Shown here: one piece after another, positions 6,854 through 15,166 of the stretch
Layout: each line of letters opens with the position of its first letter
Position numbering within the stretch: the stretch's first letter is position 1
NCBI GenBank assembly: GCA_963847235.1
Contig: CAWJYU010000023.1
Span: forward strand, 85,362 to 149,361
Length of the DNA: 64,000 nt
DNA from: JACDAN01 sp963847235
GTDB taxonomy: Bacteria > Actinomycetota > Thermoleophilia > Gaiellales > Gaiellaceae
Direction: 5' to 3'
The notes under the pieces: model-generated
Seen by the model: only the letters and a program-made list of their open reading frames with translations
What the model was told of the DNA's origin: nothing
Databases searched by the model: none
Translations under genes and position numbers: made by a program

Positions 6854-7684
6854 CTAACCTCGTGCCGTATAGGGCGGCAGCGTGATGCGCACGGCGGTGC
6901 CGCCCTCGTCCGAGCTGCGGTCGACGTCGACCGTGCCGCCCAGCGCCCGCGCCCGCTCCGCCAGCGCCTCGAAGACCCGCCGCCGCCGCTCGCCCGAGCC
7001 GTCGTCGGTGATCAGCGTCTCCACGGCTCCCGCGTCCACCTCGCCGATCGCCACCGAGATGCGGGTCGGGGGACCCCGACGAACGGCAGCGTCGAGGGAC
7101 TCACGGATGATCTGGTACAGCACGATCTGCGCGCGGCCGGCCAGCGCGCTGCCGCCCTCGACGTCGAGGTCGACGCGAACGCCCTGCGAGCTCTCGACCT
7201 GGTCGGCCAGCGCTTGCACCGCAGGCCCGAAGCCCTGGTCGCGCAGGACGACCGGCTCGAGGGCGAACGAGAGGTCGCGCAGCTCGCGGATCGTCTCCCG
7301 CTGGCGGCCGAGGGCTTTGCTCAGGATCTCCTTCGCGTCCTCGACCCGGCCGCGCTCGATCGCATCGACGACGCCGTCCAGCATCAGGGCGATTCCAGAC
7401 ATGGACTGGACGGGGCCGTCGTGGAGGAACAGTGCGAGACGTCGCCGCTCGTCCTGCTCTGCGGCGATCAACTGGTCAGCGTGCCGTGACCGCTCGGCTT
7501 CCTCCTGCCGCGTGCGGAGCAGGCTGAGGGCGAGCGCCGCAGCGGCGACGACGGCGACGCCGACGGCGCCGTAGGCAAGCCAGTCCACTCCCGTCGCCGC
7601 ACCGGCCAGCGCAACGAGCGCGGCGGCCGCAATGACGCCGACAAGGACGGCAGCCCTAGTCGATGATCGCTTCGCGAAGCGCAA
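6854..7684 (-). CDS. NarL-type sensor histidine kinase
   Basis: About 276 residues. Two close membrane helices (about residues 12-32 and 36-55) with almost no external loop are followed by a HisKA_3 dimerisation segment. The phospho-acceptor is His88 in LFLHDGPVQS. A reduced HATPase_c domain follows, with ITDDGSG as the G1-type box near residue 230; the N-box (RESLDAAVRR) lacks the usual Asn. The lack of a sensor domain suggests it senses the membrane or a partner protein. The TTG start at 7684 overlaps the response regulator gene by 29 bp, so the pair is translationally coupled. Confidence 0.85.
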   Translation of the reverse strand: MRFAKRSSTRAAVLVGVIAAAALVALAGAATGVDWLAYGAVGVAVVAAAALALSLLRTRQEEAERSRHADQLIAAEQDERRRLALFLHDGPVQSMSGIALMLDGVVDAIERGRVEDAKEILSKALGRQRETIRELRDLSFALEPVVLRDQGFGPAVQALADQVESSQGVRVDLDVEGGSALAGRAQIVLYQIIRESLDAAVRRGPPTRISVAIGEVDAGAVETLITDDGSGERRRRVFEALAERARALGGTVDVDRSSDEGGTAVRITLPPYTARG

Positions 7685-8300
7685 TCGCCACCGCGTGCGT
7701 CCGCGTGTCCGCCTCGAGCTTCGTGAGGATGTGGCGCACGTGGCTCTTCACCGTCTCCTGGCTGATGAAGAGCCGGGCGGCCACGTCCGCGTTGGACATG
7801 CCGTCGGCGAGGAGCTGGAGGATCTCCCGCTCGCGCCCCGTGAGCATGTCGTCGCCCTTCCCGGGCAGGAACGCGGGCATCAGAGCAGGGTCGACGTAGC
7901 CGTCCCCGGCCGAGACCTTCTCGATCGCCTTCACGAGGCTCGCGTGCGGCGCCTCCTTCAGGATGTAGCCCTTGGCACCGGACTCGAGCCCGCGGCTGAG
8001 CAGGCTCCGCTCGCTGTAGGCCGTGAAGATCAAGACGGCGATCTCGGGCACCCGTTCGGTGAGCTGCTTCGTCGCCTCCAGGCCGTCCATGCCCGGCATG
8101 CGCACGTCCATGATCACGACGTGGGGCTTCCGACGCTCGGCCAGCGAGACGGCTGACGCACCGTCGGACGCTTCGCCGATGACGCGAATGTGCGGCGCGC
8201 GCGACAGCGACAACCGCAACCCCTCGCGGACGACCTCGTGGTCGTCGACGATCAGGCAGGTGATCTCCGGGCGGCCGTCACCGCTTTCGTCCTGTACCAC
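7656..8300 (-). CDS. NarL/FixJ-family response regulator
   Basis: 214 residues. The receiver domain has Asp19-Asp20, phospho-acceptor Asp65 in VIMDVRMPGMDG and the conserved Lys in GYILKEA. A LuxR-type HTH domain occupies the C-terminal 65 residues (LTGREREILQLLADGMSN ... SQETVKSHVRHIL). It is the likely partner of the downstream kinase. The GTG at 8300 is 9 nt after a TACAAT -10 box, and a 7-2-7 inverted repeat overlaps the -35 region, which suggests autoregulation. Confidence 0.92.
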   Translation of the reverse strand: MVQDESGDGRPEITCLIVDDHEVVREGLRLSLSRAPHIRVIGEASDGASAVSLAERRKPHVVIMDVRMPGMDGLEATKQLTERVPEIAVLIFTAYSERSLLSRGLESGAKGYILKEAPHASLVKAIEKVSAGDGYVDPALMPAFLPGKGDDMLTGREREILQLLADGMSNADVAARLFISQETVKSHVRHILTKLEADTRTHAVAIALREAIID

Positions 8301-8309
8301 GGGCGTGGA

Positions 8310-8315
8310 ATTGTA
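8310..8315 (-). promoter_or_regulatory. -10 box TACAAT of the two-component operon
   Basis: On the minus strand TACAAT is followed by 9 nt and then the GTG start, so the transcript would be leaderless or nearly so. No Shine-Dalgarno is present. Confidence 0.5.
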
Positions 8316-8322
8316 GGCCTCA

Positions 8323-8338
8323 AACAGGAAGTCCTGTT
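8323..8338. promoter_or_regulatory. 7-2-7 inverted repeat AACAGGA-AG-TCCTGTT
   Basis: A perfect 7-bp dyad with a 2-bp spacer, 8 bp upstream of the -10 box, where the -35 element would be. The 7-2-7 geometry is the classical arrangement for NarL-type dimers. It probably binds the response regulator encoded directly downstream. Confidence 0.55.
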
Positions 8339-8339
8339 A

Positions 8340-8411
8340 GACCCCGCGCCGGAAATGAGCGCTGAGCCCCCTCCGCAGGGATGAAACGAGCCACATTCCC
8401 GGCGCGGGGTC
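8340..8411. repeat. 18-bp inverted repeat flanking a 36-bp spacer
   Basis: GACCCCGCGCCGGAAATG (8340-8357) is the reverse complement of 8394-8411 with one mismatch. The right arm overlaps the stop codon of the radical SAM gene. It may act as a transcription barrier between the two minus-strand genes, although no T-run follows, or be a REP-like/miniature element. Confidence 0.6.
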
Positions 8412-9310
8412 AGACGGCCAGGCTCAGCTGCTCGTCGTGCTGCGTCCCGTCGAGCCGGACGCGGCGCCGGTCGCGGACGCCGAGCTCCCTCGCGAGCGCT
8501 GCAACCTCCTCCCGGACCGGCGCAGCCTCGGCCTTCGGGAGGTACGCGCGGCCGCCCCTGTAGAGCTCCTGGTAGTGCTGCACCTGCTCCGGGAAATCCT
8601 CGGCGAGGTGCTCCAGGAAATGCTCCCGAGTCCCGGGGCGGAGGTTGAGGAGATTCGTCCAGACGCCCGTGGCGCCGGCCTCTCGCGCGGCCGTGACCAC
8701 CTCGCGCAGCTGCTCGGGCCGGTCGGAGATCCCGGGCAGGATCGGTGCCATGCCGACGCCGACCTTGATCCCGGCATCGACGAGCTCCTTCAGCGCGCGC
8801 AGCCGCTGGCGCGGGTGGGCCGTGCTCGGCTCCGTCTTGCGCCAGACCTCCTCGTCGAGCGTCGGGATCGAGAAGGTGATCGCGACCTTGCGCGCGCTTC
8901 GCCGCCTCGGCGAGGACGTCGACGTCGCGCACGATCATCGGGCCGCGCGTGATCAGCTGGAAGGGGTTCGAGAACTCGGCGAGCGCCTGGAGGCAGCCGC
9001 GCGTCAGCCTGTAGCGCCCCTCCGCCGGCTGGTACGGGTCGGTCGCCGCGCCGATCGCCACCGACTCGCCCTCCCAGGACGGCCGGGCCAGCTCCTTGCG
9101 GAGCACCTCGGCGATGTTCGTCTTCACGCGGATCGACGTGCCGTAGCGATCGTCGCTGGGTCGGTCCGCGCGCCGCTCGAACGCCCTGACGTAACAGAAC
9201 GTGCAGCGGTGGACACAGCCCATGTAGGGGTTCAGCGACCAGGAGAACCCCATGCCCTTGACCCGGTTGAGCGCGCTCCGGCAGGGCTCTTCGCGGTACT
9301 CGACGCCCAT
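8410..9310 (-). CDS. Rv2578c/SplB-like radical SAM protein, frameshifted in assembly
   Basis: About 300 residues after joining two frames. The radical SAM cluster motif is GCVHRCTFCYVRAF (CX3CX2C) near the N-terminus, followed by the family-typical GAATDPYQPAEGRYRLTRG and, in the second frame, VGMAPILPGISD. Relatives include spore photoproduct lyase-type proteins and the mycobacterial Rv2578c group. The frame breaks near 8893, and the alternative frame continues exactly where expected (KVAITFSIPTLDEE), so one indel is likely. ATG 9310 is preferred over the GTG at 9328 because a LexA-type box occupies 9323-9334. Confidence 0.85.
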
Positions 9311-9322
9311 GCCTGGAGTGTA

Positions 9323-9334
9323 GAACACACGTTC
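9323..9334. promoter_or_regulatory. LexA (SOS) box GAACACACGTTC
   Basis: Exact GAAC-N4-GTTC with good flanks, 12 nt upstream of the radical SAM start. This is the actinobacterial and Bacillus-type LexA operator. In mycobacteria the related Rv2578c/splB gene is, to my knowledge, in the LexA regulon, which supports the call. Confidence 0.75.
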
Positions 9335-9365
9335 GTTCTCGCGGCGGTTCTGTCCGCCTCGTTCC

Positions 9366-9371
9366 TATAAT
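9366..9371 (+). promoter_or_regulatory. -10 box TATAAT upstream of the CBS/CNNM gene
   Basis: A perfect TATAAT on the plus strand, about 60 bp before GTG 9431. This gene would therefore have a short 5' leader with the GGAGAG ribosome-binding site at 9420-9425. Confidence 0.45.
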
Positions 9372-9430
9372 CCGAAGACTTCCTTGGACGACGACCGACC
9401 GCCCAGTACTCAGGCCCCGGAGAGCGGGGC

Positions 9431-10736
9431 GTGAGCGATTTCCTTCGAATCGTCGTGGTTCTCCTGCTCGTGCTGGGGAACGCGATCTTCGTCGCGGCCG
9501 AGTACGCGCTCGTAACAGCGCGGCGCAACCGCCTGCAGGAGCTCGTGGAGCCGGACGCGCAGGGCGCGAAGCACGCGCTCGAGCTGATGGACAACCCCGT
9601 GCGCTTCATCAGCACGGTGCAGGTCGGGATCACCGTCGCCGGCATCGCGATGGGCGCGATCGGCCAGCCGCTCGTCCAGGACTGGTTCGACGTTCGTCCA
9701 GTCCGACACGGTCGCGTTCCTGATCGCCTTCTTCTTCCTGACCTACCTGAGCGTCTCTCTCGGGGAGCTCGTGCCGAAGGCGATCGCGCTCCAGCGGGCA
9801 GAGCGGCTGGCCATCGCGCTGGCCTGGCCGATCGACCTCCTCGGCCGCATCGCGCACCCGCTCGTCTGGCTGCTCCAGACCTCGGCGAACGCCGTCGTCC
9901 GGCTTTTCGGGATCAAGCCGGCACCGGCCGGCGTCATCGTCCACACGCGGGAGGACATCCGGGCGTTCGTCGCCGAGGCGGGCGAGAGCGGCGCTGTCGA
10001 GGGCGTCGAGCAGGAGGTGCTGTACGCGGCCTTCAAGTTCGCGGACAAGGAGGTGCACGACGTGATGGTCCACAAGCCGGAGGTCGTCGCGATCTCGGTC
10101 GAGCTGCCGCCACGCGAGTGCCTCGCCGCCGTCGTCAACTCGCCGTACACGCGCTATCCGGCCTACCGCGGACGTCGCTCGACCAGATCGACGGGATCCT
10201 CCACGTCCGCGACCTCTTCTCCGCGCTGTACGAGAAAGGGATCGACAACGTCGTCATCGAGGATCTGCTCCGCAAGCCGTACTTCGTTCCGGAGACCAAG
10301 GATCTCGCCGCGCTGCTGCCGAGTTTCAGAGCGCAGAACCAGCACATGGCGATCGTCGTCGACGAGTACGGCTCGATGCAGGGGATCGTCACGCTGGAGG
10401 ACGTCCTCGAGGAGATCGTCGGAGAGATCGAGGACGAGTACGACCTGCCGGACGAGTCGCTGGAGCGCACTCGACGAGAGCACGTTCGCGTCGACGGCAC
10501 CTTCCCGATCGACGACTTCAACGAGCAGTTCGAGGTCGCGATGCCGGACGACGACTACCACACTCTCGCCGGGCTTCGTCTTCGGCAAGCTCGGACGCGC
10601 TCCCGAGGCGGGGGACGAGGTCGTCGTGGAACGGGCTCAAGTTCGACGTGATCGAGGTGGAGGGCACTCGGATCGAGAAGCTCCAGGTCGAGTTCCTGCC
10701 GCCCGAGGAGGCAGAGCCCTCACCGGAGGCGCCTGA
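9431..10736 (+). CDS. CNNM/CBS-domain membrane protein (CorC/HlyC-like), frameshifted in assembly
   Basis: Joined frames give a protein of about 430 residues. An N-terminal CNNM (DUF21) membrane domain starts VVVLLLVLGNAIFVAAEYALV and continues in a second frame with AFLIAFFFLTYLSVSLGEL. A CBS pair follows (TREDIRAFVAEAGE, then IVVDEYGSMQGIVTLEDVLEEI), and a CorC/HlyC transporter-associated domain ends the protein. The family is linked to magnesium and cobalt homeostasis. Frame changes occur near 9692, 10170, 10572 and 10635; each time the new frame restores the family sequence. The stop is uncertain and is placed at the TGA at 10734-10736, about 40 bp before the suggested recG start. Confidence 0.78.
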
Positions 10737-10775
10737 CAGCTCTGCACGGCTTCGCAGGCGCGGAGGCGCCTCGGA

Positions 10776-12787
10776 GTGGCCGCGCCTCCCCGGCTCGCCT
10801 CGGCCCGAACGGCTCGAGCCTGGGCCTCGAGACGCTGGACGGCGTCGGGCCGACCGTCAAGAAGCGGCTGGCGGCGCTCGGGCTGCGGACGATCCGGGAC
10901 GCGCTCGAGTACCGGCCGCGCCGCTACGAGCCCGCGGCGCCGGAGCTGGCGATCTCCGATCTGTTCGGCGAGGACGAGGCGGCGATCGCGGGCGAGGTGC
11001 TGAGCGTCCGCGTCCAGCGCGCCCGCCGGCTCCAGCTCGTGAAGGCACGCGTCGCCGACGAGTCCGGGGAGATCACCGCCGTCTGGTTCAACCAGGCGTG
11101 GCTCAAGGACCGGCTCCAGCCCGGCACGCGGGTCCGCCTGCGCGGCAACCTGAAGGGCAGCGAGTTCACGGTCCGCTCCTACGACGTGAACGGCGTCGCG
11201 GCGACCGCCGACTTCGCGCCCGTCTACCCCGCGAGCGAGGAGATCACCGTCAAGAAGCTGCGCGAGGTCGTCGGGAAGGCGCTCGACGTACGCGGGGGAC
11301 GTCGTCGATCCGCTGCCCGCCGCGCTCAAGGTGCGCGAGAGGGACTGCCCGGCCGCTCGGACGCGCTCGTCGCGCTGCACCGTCCCGCAAGCGAGGAGCA
11401 CGGCGAGCAGGCGCGGAGGCGGCTCGCGTTCGACGAGCTGCTCGCGCTCCAGGTCGGGCTGGCACGGCGCCGCGAGGGCCGCGACGAGGAGCGGGCGCCG
11501 GCGCTCGGCGAGCCGGGCGACCTCGTGGCGCGCTATCGCGAAGTCCTCCCGTTCGAGCTGACGCCGAGCCAGGAAGCCGCGATCTCCGAGATCGACGCCG
11601 ACCTCGCCGGTGAGCGGCCGATGGAACGCCTGCTCCAGGGCGACGTCGGCTCCGGGAAGACCGTCGTCGCGCTCTACGCTCTCCTGCGGGCGGTCGACGC
11701 TGGAAAGCGAGGCGCGCTGATGGCGCCGACGGAGACGCTGGCGGAGCAGCACTTCCTGACCGTCGACCCGATCTGCACGCAGCTCGGCGTTCCGATCGCG
11801 CTGCTGACCCGCTCGGTCAAGCACGACGTCGGCGCCGCGCAGGTCGTCGTCGGGACACACGCGCTGATCCAGGAGGGCGTCGAGCTCGGCGACCTCGGCG
11901 TCGCGGTCGTGGACGAGCAGCACCGCTTCGGCGTCGAGCAGCGCGCGGCGCTGACGACCGGCCGCCGGCCGCACGTCCTCCACATGACGGCGACACCGAT
12001 CCCGCGCACGCTCGCGCTGACCGTCTACGGCGACCTCTCGGTGACCGAGATCGCGAAGCCGCCGGCGAACCGGAAGCCGATCGAGACCGCGTGGGTCACG
12101 GAAGAGCGTTCGAGCGCCGCGTACCAGCGGCTGCGAAAGCATCTCGACGACGGCCGCCAGGCGTACGTCGTCTGCCCGCTGATCGAGGAGTCGGAGACGA
12201 GCGTGGCGCGCGCGGCCGAGCGGGAGGCCGAGCGCCTGCGCAAGGGCGAGCTCCGCGGCTACCGAGTCGGCCTGCTTCACGGTCGCCTGAGGACGGACGA
12301 GCGGCGGCAGCTGATGGCGCAGTTCAAGGCGGGCGACCTCGACGTGCTCGTCGCGACCACCGTGATCGAGGTCGGCGTCGACGTCCCGAACGCGACGATC
12401 ATGATCGTCCAGGAGGCGGACCGCTTCGGGCTCGCGCAGCTCCACCAGCTGCGCGGCCGCGTGGGGCGCGGCGCCGAGCAGTCGTACTGTCTGCTGATCT
12501 CGCGCGCGAAGGAGGAGCTGACGGACGCGGCCCAGGCCCGGCTCGAGGCGCTCGTGCGCACGACGGACGGCTTCGAGCTCGCCGAGGTCGACCTCGAGCT
12601 GCGCGGCGAGGGGCAGCTGCTCGGCACCCGCCAGGCAGGTCTCTCGGAGTTTCGCTTCACGCGCCTGCGCGCCGACCGCGACCTCCTCGAGCGGGCGCGC
12701 GAGCTCGCCGAGGAGCTCGTCGACTACGAGGGCCCGCTGAACGACGAGGTCGACCGCCTGTTCGCCGACCGCGAGCCGACCGCGTAG
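10776..12787 (+). CDS. recG: ATP-dependent DNA helicase RecG, frameshifted in assembly
   Basis: About 670 residues. The wedge (OB) domain starts around LETLDGVGPTVKKRLAALG. Helicase motifs are clear: Walker A GDVGSGKTVVA, DEQHRFGVEQR (the DExH-like box) and MTATPIPRTLAL, then the C-terminal helicase half with EVGVDVPNAT and QLRGRVGRG. RecG remodels stalled forks and Holliday junctions. Frame shifts lie near 10825 (between a GTG start at 10776 and the wedge), 11288 and 11340. In each case another frame supplies the missing residues, for example YAGDVVDPLPAALKVRE. It is followed by a structured gap and the vapBC pair. Confidence 0.88.
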
Positions 12788-12850
12788 GACAGGCCCGTTC
12801 GCGCCTGGCGGGGCGCTGGTGTCGGACCCCGCGACCTGTCAAGCGAAAAG
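12788..12850. repeat. Nested inverted repeats downstream of recG (possible terminator)
   Basis: GACAGG (12788-12793) pairs with CCTGTC (12845-12850), and GCGGGG (12808-12813) pairs with CCCCGC (12837-12842). The nested arms would fold as a long stem-loop directly after the recG stop. No U-tract follows, so it would be a Rho-type or barrier structure, not a classical intrinsic terminator. Confidence 0.4.
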
Positions 12851-12905
12851 CGGGTCGAAAGTGTGACGAGTTCTCCAGAGCCAGCGTGCCGCTCAGACGC
12901 TGTGG

Positions 12906-12920
12906 TAACGTGTGGCCACA
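12906..12920 (+). promoter_or_regulatory. vapB promoter: -10 TAACGT and palindrome TGTGGCCACA
   Basis: TAACGT (12906-12911) is followed by the 10-bp palindrome TGTGGCCACA (12911-12920), which abuts ATG 12921. A regulator bound there would block a leaderless start, as expected for a self-repressing antitoxin. Confidence 0.5.
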
Positions 12921-13163
12921 ATGACGCGCATGGGCATCCGTGAGCTCCGCGACAACCTGACGAAGACGATCCGGCGCGTACGGGCGGGAGAGAGCATCGA
13001 GATCACACACGACGGCGAGCCGGTCGCCGTGCTGTCACCGCTCAAGCGAGACCGACTTGAGCAGCTGATTGCCTCAGGCGAGGTTACGTCCGGGCAAGCC
13101 GTTGATCGTCCGCTGATCCCGCTTCCGGCAACGGGGCCGATGACAGCGAGCGAGATCGCTTGA
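12921..13163 (+). CDS. vapB: Phd/YefM-type (VapB-like) antitoxin
   Basis: 80 residues from ATG 12921 (a GTG at 12912 is possible but falls in the palindrome). The N-terminal half is the Phd/YefM DNA-binding fold: MGIRELRDNLTKTIRRVRAG, then EITHDGEPVAVLSP. The C-terminal tail is the flexible toxin-binding part. Antitoxins of this family repress their own operon and neutralise a PIN-domain toxin. The stop overlaps the toxin's TTG start by 4 bp (TTGA). Confidence 0.88.
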   Translation: MTRMGIRELRDNLTKTIRRVRAGESIEITHDGEPVAVLSPLKRDRLEQLIASGEVTSGQAVDRPLIPLPATGPMTASEIA

Positions 13164-13567
13164 GCTCGACCGCGACGGAGCGCTGCCAGCCTCGTCGCTA
13201 CGCCGATGCATCGGCGCTCGTCAAGCTCGTCGTGCGACGAGCCCGAGAGCGCGATCTGGACGCGTATACTCCGGGAGCCGGGACCACCACTCTGGTATCG
13301 AGCCGACTCGCGGTGGTTGAGGTGACCCGCGCTGTCCGAAAGTCGCGAGGTCTGAGCGCGATGTCGAGCCGAGGCGGACGCGAGTGCTGGAATCCTGCTG
13401 ATCCTGCTGGACGTGACCGGCGAGCATCCTGCGCCGGGCCTCCGTTCGCTGTGCGCTCCGAACGTTTGAGGGCTTTCGACGCGGTTCACCTCGCAAGCGT
13501 CGCTCGCATCTCGAGCCTGGACGAGGTCCTCGCCTACGACCGGCGCCTGATCGGAGGCAGTGAGTGA
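13160..13567 (+). CDS. vapC: VapC-type PIN toxin with scrambled centre
   Basis: The frame keeps the ends of a PIN-domain RNase: RRYADASALVKLVV (first catalytic Asp), SSRLAVVEVTRA (Glu), LRAFDAVHLAS (Asp) and VLAYDRRL (Asp). VapC toxins cleave tRNA or rRNA. The middle (about 13345-13465) does not look like PIN sequence in this frame. The +1 frame gives CRAEADASAGILLILLDVTG and the +2 frame gives SILRRAS, both typical VapC text. Three one-base insertions whose effects add up to a whole codon would explain this. They could be assembly errors or real decay. If real, the toxin is probably inactive despite retaining all four acidic residues. Confidence 0.75.
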   Translation: MSSTATERCQPRRYADASALVKLVVRRARERDLDAYTPGAGTTTLVSSRLAVVEVTRAVRKSRGLSAMSSRGGRECWNPADPAGRDRRASCAGPPFAVRSERLRAFDAVHLASVARISSLDEVLAYDRRLIGGSE

Positions 13568-13599
13568 CGCCGGCATTCCTGTGGTCACGCTCCGGGCCT

Positions 13600-14136
13600 G
13601 TGAGGATCATCGCCGGCGAGAAGCGGGGCGCGAAGATCGCCGCCCCGAAGGGACACGACACACGGCCGACCGGAGACCGCGTCCGAGAAGCGGCGTTCAA
13701 CCTGATCGGCCCCGTGGACGGCGCGACCGTCCTCGACCTCTTCGCCGGCTCGGGCGCCTACGGGCTCGAGGCGCTCTCGCGCGGCGCGGCGAGCGCCGTC
13801 TTCGCCGAGGCCGACCAGGCCGCGTACCACTCGATCCGCCAGAACGTCCAGAAGCTCCGACTGACCGGAGCGACGATCCTCCACCGGGACGCGATCCAGG
13901 TTCTCGCCGAGGAGGCCGCCGCGGGCAGGCGTTACGATCTCGTGCTGCTCGACCCCCCTTACCGGATGTTCTCGTCGCTGCAAGACCGCATCGCGCTCTA
14001 CCTCCCAGCCGTGCTCGCGCAGGACGGCCTGGCCGTCGTCGAGACGCACGCGAAGGAGGAGCCCGAGCTGCCGCTGGAGAAGCGGACGAGCCGGAAGTAC
14101 GGCTCCGCCCGGCTCACCCTCTTCGAGCACGAATGA
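13600..14136 (+). CDS. rsmD: 16S rRNA (guanine966-N2)-methyltransferase RsmD
   Basis: 178 residues from GTG 13600 (VRIIAGEKRGAKI, the usual family start). The SAM-binding motif is VLDLFAGSGAYGLEALSRGA, and the catalytic motif is LLDPPYRMF. RsmD methylates G966 of 16S rRNA during 30S assembly. Its stop overlaps the coaD start, the standard rsmD-coaD arrangement in bacteria. Confidence 0.95.
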   Translation: MRIIAGEKRGAKIAAPKGHDTRPTGDRVREAAFNLIGPVDGATVLDLFAGSGAYGLEALSRGAASAVFAEADQAAYHSIRQNVQKLRLTGATILHRDAIQVLAEEAAAGRRYDLVLLDPPYRMFSSLQDRIALYLPAVLAQDGLAVVETHAKEEPELPLEKRTSRKYGSARLTLFEHE

Positions 14137-14648
14137 TCACGGCGATCTATCCCGGCACGTACGACCCGGTCACGAACGGCCATGTCGACGTGATCCGGCG
14201 GGCGGCGGAGATCTTCGATCGGGTGGTGGTCGGCGTCGTCGGCAGCCCGGCGCACAAGCAGCCGATGTTCAGCGTGGACGAGCGGGTGGAGTTCCTGCGG
14301 GACGCGCTGACCGAGGTGGACAACGTCGAGGTCGACGTCTTCAAGGAGCTCGTGGTCGATTTCGCCCGCCGCTGGGACGCGAAGGTGATCGTCAAGGGCC
14401 TCCGCGTGATCTCCGACTTCGAGTGGGAGCTCCAGATGAACCAGCTCAACCGCACGCTCGCGCCGGACATCGAGACCGTCTACGTGATGGCGAGCCCGGA
14501 GGTCAGCTTCGTCTCCTCGAGCGGCGTCAAGGAGATCGCGGCGTACGGGGGAGACGTCGACGCGCTGGTGCCCGAGGCGGTGGCCAGCAGGCTGCGCGAG
14601 CTCTACGGCGACGGGCGGCCCGGGGCTCCCGTCTCCCCCTCTGAGTAG
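14133..14648 (+). CDS. coaD: Phosphopantetheine adenylyltransferase
   Basis: 171 residues. The nucleotidyl-transferase signature TYDPVTNGHVDVIRRAA (with the T/HxGH-type GH) is at the N-terminus, and the second motif SSSGVKEIAAYGGDV is near the end. CoaD adenylylates 4'-phosphopantetheine, the penultimate step of coenzyme A synthesis. ATG 14133 overlaps the rsmD stop (ATGA). A short C-terminal tail follows the conserved domain. Confidence 0.96.
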   Translation: MITAIYPGTYDPVTNGHVDVIRRAAEIFDRVVVGVVGSPAHKQPMFSVDERVEFLRDALTEVDNVEVDVFKELVVDFARRWDAKVIVKGLRVISDFEWELQMNQLNRTLAPDIETVYVMASPEVSFVSSSGVKEIAAYGGDVDALVPEAVASRLRELYGDGRPGAPVSPSE

Positions 14649-14651
14649 ACT
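14646..14651 (+). promoter_or_regulatory. -10 box TAGACT before the coiled-coil gene
   Basis: TAGACT overlaps the coaD stop codon and lies 8 nt before ATG 14660, giving a leaderless-type start. Confidence 0.4.
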
Positions 14652-14659
14652 CCAGAGCC

Positions 14660-15166
14660 ATGGACGTCCTCGTTCTCATCGACAAGCTCGACGACCTCGT
14701 GCACAACGCCAAAGCGGTGCCCCTGACCGACCAGGTCCGCATCGACCGCGAGGAGATCTACGAGATCCTCGACCAGATGCGGGCGACGATCCCGGAGGAG
14801 ATCAAGCAGGCCCGGTGGATCGTCAAGGAACGGCAGGAGATGCTCGCCGAAGCCAAGAGGGAGTGCGACCGGATCCTGGGCGAAGCCCGTGAGCAGGCGG
14901 TTCGCGAGGCCTCGCAGACCGAGATCGTCAAGCTCGCCGAGCGGCAGGCGCAGGAGATCATCGACGAGTCGCGGCGGTCCGCACGCGAGACGCGGCTCGA
15001 GATGGAGGACTGGGCCGACAGCATCCTCTCCACGCTCGAGGTGAACCTCGACAAGTTCCTCGGGGCGGTCAAGCGCGGGCGCGAGCGGCTGCACGAGCGC
15101 TCGCAGGAGACTGTCGTCGCCGGCATCGCGGCTCCGGGCTCCAACGACGACCAGCCGTACGAGTAG
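14660..15166 (+). CDS. Coiled-coil, DivIVA/AtpF-like conserved protein
   Basis: 168 residues, almost entirely helical and charged. Residues about 45-120 form a long coiled coil (EEIKQARWIVKERQEMLAEA, REASQTEIVKLAERQAQEII). Similar proteins sit between coaD and DUF177/rpmF in many actinobacteria and are annotated as DivIVA-like or ATP synthase b-like; their role is not settled. The N-terminal MDVLVLIDKLDDLVHNAKAV is the most conserved-looking part. There is no membrane segment. The gene ends in TAG at the anomalous junction with the phosphoesterase. Confidence 0.75.
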   Translation: MDVLVLIDKLDDLVHNAKAVPLTDQVRIDREEIYEILDQMRATIPEEIKQARWIVKERQEMLAEAKRECDRILGEAREQAVREASQTEIVKLAERQAQEIIDESRRSARETRLEMEDWADSILSTLEVNLDKFLGAVKRGRERLHERSQETVVAGIAAPGSNDDQPYE

